NCBI GenBank assembly: GCA_902767285.1
Contig: CACXHC010000212.1
Span: 1-15,729 of the forward strand
Origin: an uncultured Ruminococcus sp.
GTDB lineage: Bacteria > Bacillota > Clostridia > Oscillospirales > Acutalibacteraceae
Direction of reading: 5' to 3'
DNA: 15,729 bases
The position numbers were made by a program, and so were the translations under genes. Position 1 is the stretch's first letter. Every line of letters begins with the position of its first letter. This document shows, in pieces, positions 12,728-15,729 of the stretch. The notes under the pieces are model-generated. The model made no database searches. It saw only the letters and a list, made by a program, of their open reading frames with translations, and was not told where the DNA came from.

Positions 12728-13660
12728 ATGAAAAAGTATTTTATTCTCTTAATTTTAACCTTAGTGATTCTTTCATCTATATTTGCGGTGGGATATACTT
12801 ATAAACAAAATATCAAATACGTTAAGGCAATAGAAATTATCCCCACGGCGGCACTCGAAAAAATAAATTACAACGGTACAATAGAATATTCCGACAGCAA
12901 AAGCGTATATGCATCAGGGAGTGGAATAATTCAGACAGTATTTTTTCACAACGGTGATTATGTCGAAAAAGGAGATGCCGTATTATCGGTATGTGAAACT
13001 TCCGCTGATGTAACTTCACTGCTTCTCGGAAAATTAGATTCGATTTCTTCGTTATTGGACGGCGGGACGATCAAAATATACGAAGCCGAAAATTCGGGAA
13101 TAATCAGCGGAATTATCTCAGATTCGGGAAAAATTTTCACCAAAGGTCAAACTTTATTCAAAATATCCAATGAAGATTCTTATCAACTGCAATTCAGCGT
13201 TAACGAAAAAGATATTCCGAAAATAAAAAAAGGTCAGAGCGTAATAGTGGATTGCAAAGCTCTAACCGATATATTTTATGCAAAAATTTCGTATATAGGT
13301 GATTCCGCCGTGCAGAACGGAAAAATCACTTACGTTAAAGTAACCGCCGATATAGATTCCCCTCCGCCGGATTTGAAATCCGGTTATTCGGCAGATTGTT
13401 CGGTAATAGTCAACAGAAAAGAAAATATACTCCTTGTGCCGTATTCCTGTATCGTCCACGATGATGAAAAAGACGAAGATTTCGTATATATTTCATCAAA
13501 TCAAAAAATACAGAAACAGAAAATTACTCTCGGAACCGAGTTTTCATCGGGAGCAGAAATAATTTCAGGAATTAAAGAAGGAGATTTGGTTGTATACGAT
13601 GCTCAAAAAATAACAGACCCTCAAAGCACCGTAATTAATGAGGTGTTAGTGCATGAATAA
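12728..13660 (+). CDS. Membrane-fusion (periplasmic-adaptor-type) protein of an export system
   Basis: Adaptor of the HlyD/MacA type, anchored outside the membrane and partnering the permease encoded next. The 310-residue protein has an N-terminal signal-anchor helix (about 4-22). A first lipoyl half follows (about 57-90: SVYASGSGIIQTVFFHNGDYVEKGDAVLSV), with a short helical stretch of only some 30 residues, a second lipoyl half (about 122-147: NSGIISGIISDSGKIFTKGQTLFKI), and beta-barrel domains (about 152-235). A C-terminal membrane-proximal domain comes last. The helical hairpin that contacts TolC in Gram-negatives is absent, as expected for a cell with one membrane. Start: ATG at 12728 with GAGGAG 9 bases upstream; a TTG at 12719 is in frame but would sit on that site. 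Its stop overlaps the permease start by 8 bases. Confidence 0.85.
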   Translation: MKKYFILLILTLVILSSIFAVGYTYKQNIKYVKAIEIIPTAALEKINYNGTIEYSDSKSVYASGSGIIQTVFFHNGDYVEKGDAVLSVCETSADVTSLLLGKLDSISSLLDGGTIKIYEAENSGIISGIISDSGKIFTKGQTLFKISNEDSYQLQFSVNEKDIPKIKKGQSVIVDCKALTDIFYAKISYIGDSAVQNGKITYVKVTADIDSPPPDLKSGYSADCSVIVNRKENILLVPYSCIVHDDEKDEDFVYISSNQKIQKQKITLGTEFSSGAEIISGIKEGDLVVYDAQKITDPQSTVINEVLVHE

Positions 13661-14798
13661 ATTAACCGTAACAATAAAATGTCTTATGCAGAACAAACTC
13701 CGCTTTTTGCTTACGGTTACAAGCGTATCGGTTGCGGTTTCCTCTGTACTTCTCATAAAATCGGTTAGTGATTTCGGTACAAAATCTATTTGGAACGAAC
13801 TCGACAGCCTTGGAATGAACGGACTCATAGTTACATCGCAAAACGGCTCTTTTGACGATAAAGACGTTAACACCATAAAATCTATAAGGGGAATATCAAA
13901 AACAGCACCGGTAACAATGGATTCTTCAAAAGTGATTAAAGACAGCCGGACAATAAATGCGATAGTGTGGGGTATAGACTCAAATGCACAAGACGTTGTT
14001 TCGTTTGAGCTTGTCAGCGGAAGATTTATCAACAAAAGCGATATAAACTCAAATAATAAAGTTTGTATGATAGATAAATCGTTAGCTGAAAATTTATTTG
14101 GAAGTCAAAACGCTTTGGGACGTTCAATAGAAGTACAGTGCAAATCGACTTCTGATAATTTTAATATAGTAGGAGTTGTAAAAACCGGCAAGGGGATAAT
14201 GCAATCGTTAATGGGAAATTACATTCCGGGTTTTTTGTATGCTCCTTATACTGCTGTTCACGAAAGTGATGATTTCACGCAAGTTTTTTTGAAAACCGAA
14301 AGCGAAATTCCAATAGACTCAATAACGAAAAATGTAAAACAAAATCTCGGGGATAAGGCGAATATATCGGATCTCGCATCACAAAAAGAAACACTTCAAA
14401 ATATGCTCGGAACAGTAACTTTGATTTTAACTGCGATAGGGGGCATATCTCTTTTTGTATCAGGAATGAGCATAATGAACATCATGCTTATATCGGTAAA
14501 CGAGAGAAAAAGAGAAATCGGTATAAAAAAGAGTATAGGTGCATCATCAATTGATATAATGCTTGATTTTCTGCTTGAATCTGTTATAATATCATTATCC
14601 GGAACTCTCACAGGAATTTTGATTGCGTTTTGTTTGATATTTATTGCAAACAATATTTTGAATATCGAAATTTCTCTAAAACTCGGGGCAATTTTTTTGG
14701 CGATGATGATGGCGGTATCATTCGGAGGAGTTTTCGGAATATTTCCGGCGTACAAAGCGTCCAAACTCGTGCCGGCAAAGGCACTCCGCAAAATGTGA
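13653..14798 (+). CDS. MacB/FtsX-type ABC transporter permease
   Basis: The 381-residue protein has helix 1 at about 16-37, a large extracytoplasmic MacB_PCD domain (about 40-248), then three helices at about 253-283, 303-333 and 345-370. Family landmarks are VNERKREIGIKKSIGAS (282-298), which follows helix 2 and precedes the FLLES coupling region, and the end PAYKASKLVPAKALRKM. Such permeases do not move substrates across the bilayer like classical ABC proteins but transmit force outside the membrane (mechanotransmission). The matching ATPase gene is missing: it is neither fused at the N-terminus nor next to this gene in the window. Start: ATG at 13653 with GAGGTG 7 bases upstream; coupled to the adaptor gene by an 8-base overlap. 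Confidence 0.88.
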   Translation: MNKLTVTIKCLMQNKLRFLLTVTSVSVAVSSVLLIKSVSDFGTKSIWNELDSLGMNGLIVTSQNGSFDDKDVNTIKSIRGISKTAPVTMDSSKVIKDSRTINAIVWGIDSNAQDVVSFELVSGRFINKSDINSNNKVCMIDKSLAENLFGSQNALGRSIEVQCKSTSDNFNIVGVVKTGKGIMQSLMGNYIPGFLYAPYTAVHESDDFTQVFLKTESEIPIDSITKNVKQNLGDKANISDLASQKETLQNMLGTVTLILTAIGGISLFVSGMSIMNIMLISVNERKREIGIKKSIGASSIDIMLDFLLESVIISLSGTLTGILIAFCLIFIANNILNIEISLKLGAIFLAMMMAVSFGGVFGIFPAYKASKLVPAKALRKM

Positions 14799-14815
14799 TA
14801 ATTCGAGCAGATAAT

Positions 14816-15523
14816 ATGAAAAGATTAATAATATCCGATATTTCCGAAATAATAACAGAAAAAGTCAAACAAATGGGATTTCAAATCATAAGAACCATTC
14901 ATTACAAAAACAATTATGATAATATCGAGTCAACCCATGCAGATATGCAGGCATTACGGGTCGGAGATGATATTTTTTTAATAAAAAGCAATGATTATCT
15001 TAACCGCCAAATAATTTCTTGTTTTAATGGTAAGGCATTTTTTACAAAAGATGAAATACTCGATTTCTCATATCCTCAATGCGTAAAATTGAATGTAGCG
15101 ATCGTTGGAAAAAACGCAATAGGCAATTTTAAATATTCTGACCCAAATTTATTGGAGTATCTTCAAAAAAACGATTACAATATGATAAACGTAAATCAAG
15201 GATATTCCAAATGCTCGGTGTGCGTTGTGTCGGAAAACGCAATAATTACGAGTGATTCGGGCATAGCAAAATCGGCAGAAAAAAATAATATCGACGTTTT
15301 GAAAATTTCTCCGGGAAATATCCAGCTTTGCGAAAAATACGGCGGATTTATCGGCGGAGCATCTTTTTTGAAAAGCCGTAGTGAACTCGTATTTTTCGGA
15401 AATATAGACACTCACCCCGACAGCAAAAATATCCGTGATTTTTGCCAGAGTCACGAAGTAAAGGTGATAAATCTCACAAACGAAAAACTCCTCGACATAG
15501 GAGGAGTTGTATCTTTTCGGTAG
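14816..15523 (+). CDS. Protein resembling the GME-fold DUF6873 family
   Basis: Function unknown. The 235-residue, soluble-looking protein has no signal peptide or membrane helix. Conserved-looking points in order: STHADMQALRVGDDIFL with His41 and Asp43, NVAIVGKNAIGN (93-104), NQGYSKCSVCVVSENAIITSDSGIA (127-151), ISPGNIQL (164-171), GGFIGGAS (176-183) and FFGNIDTHPD (193-202). This set resembles the DUF6873 GME-fold proteins of clostridia, which are distant relatives of arginine-modifying (pentein) enzymes; this is from memory and not verified. A catalytic role is open. Start: ATG at 14816; ribosome binding is weak (GAGCAG about 7-12 bases upstream). The frame runs further upstream inside the permease gene, which is a shadow. 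It lies 17 bases after the permease stop and is probably co-transcribed. Confidence 0.65.
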   Translation: MKRLIISDISEIITEKVKQMGFQIIRTIHYKNNYDNIESTHADMQALRVGDDIFLIKSNDYLNRQIISCFNGKAFFTKDEILDFSYPQCVKLNVAIVGKNAIGNFKYSDPNLLEYLQKNDYNMINVNQGYSKCSVCVVSENAIITSDSGIAKSAEKNNIDVLKISPGNIQLCEKYGGFIGGASFLKSRSELVFFGNIDTHPDSKNIRDFCQSHEVKVINLTNEKLLDIGGVVSFR

Positions 15524-15574
15524 CTTTTTATGTGCGTAAGTATACACCTGCGAAAACATATTTAAACAAAAAAT

Positions 15575-15729
15575 GGGGCTGTGAAAAAACAACAGCCCCA
15601 AGAAATCTCCAATTTGTTGGTTATTTTCTCTTCTTTTTTTTGAAAAAAAAGAAGCAAAAAAAACTTTTACTATATAAATTTTATGTTGTTCAACGAACTT
15701 TTCTATAAACTAAAACAAAAACGACTGCA
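15575..15729 (+). repeat. Dispersed 155-base hairpin-rich repeat, copy B (cut by the window end)
   Basis: Same orientation as copy A at 7466-7620 and matching to the last base of the window, so it probably continues beyond. It has the GGGGCTGT/ACAGCCCC hairpin (15575-15582 with 15592-15599), a perfect CTTC-T8-G-A8-GAAG palindrome, GCA8CTTTTACTATATAAATTTTATG, and a tail ending CGACTGCA. It follows the last gene of the adaptor-permease operon by about 50 bases. Confidence 0.8.

Noticed and set aside
14630..14815. N-terminal extension of the DUF6873-like protein
   Set aside because: These bases encode the conserved last helix of the permease in another frame; the DUF6873-like sequence begins only at the ATG at 14816.
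15486..15508. AACTCCTC/GAGGAGTT hairpin at the end of the last gene
   Set aside because: It lies within the coding sequence and is followed by GTATCTTTTCGG rather than a continuous T-run, so I do not call it a terminator.

Overview
The window is low-GC DNA that looks like a spore-forming clostridium, probably a gut Oscillospirales or Ruminococcus-like bacterium. The signs are a Rrf2-sufC-sufB-sufD-sufS-sufU iron-sulfur operon with the Gram-positive scaffold SufU, a SpoVM-like sporulation peptide, a Na+-pumping decarboxylase pair, and strong AGGAGG-type ribosome binding sites combined with some GTG and TTG starts. The taxon is an inference. No tRNA, rRNA, transposase, phage gene or CRISPR array was seen.

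Layout. 1-362 (minus) is the 5' part of a secreted protein cut by the window edge. 478-6744 (minus) is the suf operon: Rrf2/IscR-type regulator, then sufC, sufB, sufD, sufS, sufU, ending with a membrane-anchored C39-like peptidase. Its promoter (6788-6816) has a near-perfect -35/-10 pair, and an inverted repeat overlaps the -35, so an autoregulated Fe-S supply operon is likely. 6886-7406 is a compact block: a minus-strand two-gene unit (a small two-helix membrane protein, then a 31-codon SpoVM homologue) faces a plus-strand candidate small RNA (about 7024-7110). The RNA has its own strong promoter and intrinsic terminator. 7441-7787 has no gene but is packed with dispersed repeats and hairpins.

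7788-10719 (minus) is a housekeeping operon, tsaE-tsaB-rpiB-dCMP deaminase-DUF3592-like membrane protein, with 4-base ATGA overlaps and a strong promoter at 10754-10782. 10863-12560 (minus) holds oadG-oadB-type membrane subunits of a sodium-pumping decarboxylase; the beta-subunit frame is broken by an apparent one-base loss in an A run. Divergently, 12728-15523 (plus) holds a membrane-fusion (adaptor) protein, a MacB/FtsX-type permease without an ATPase gene, and a protein resembling the GME-fold DUF6873 family. The window ends inside a second copy of the 155-base repeat found at 7466.

The most noteworthy items are the SpoVM-like gene with the facing small RNA candidate, the dispersed hairpin-rich repeat family, the frameshifted oadB, and the ATPase-less adaptor/permease/GME-like gene set. 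I did not find a clearly new defence or mobile system.
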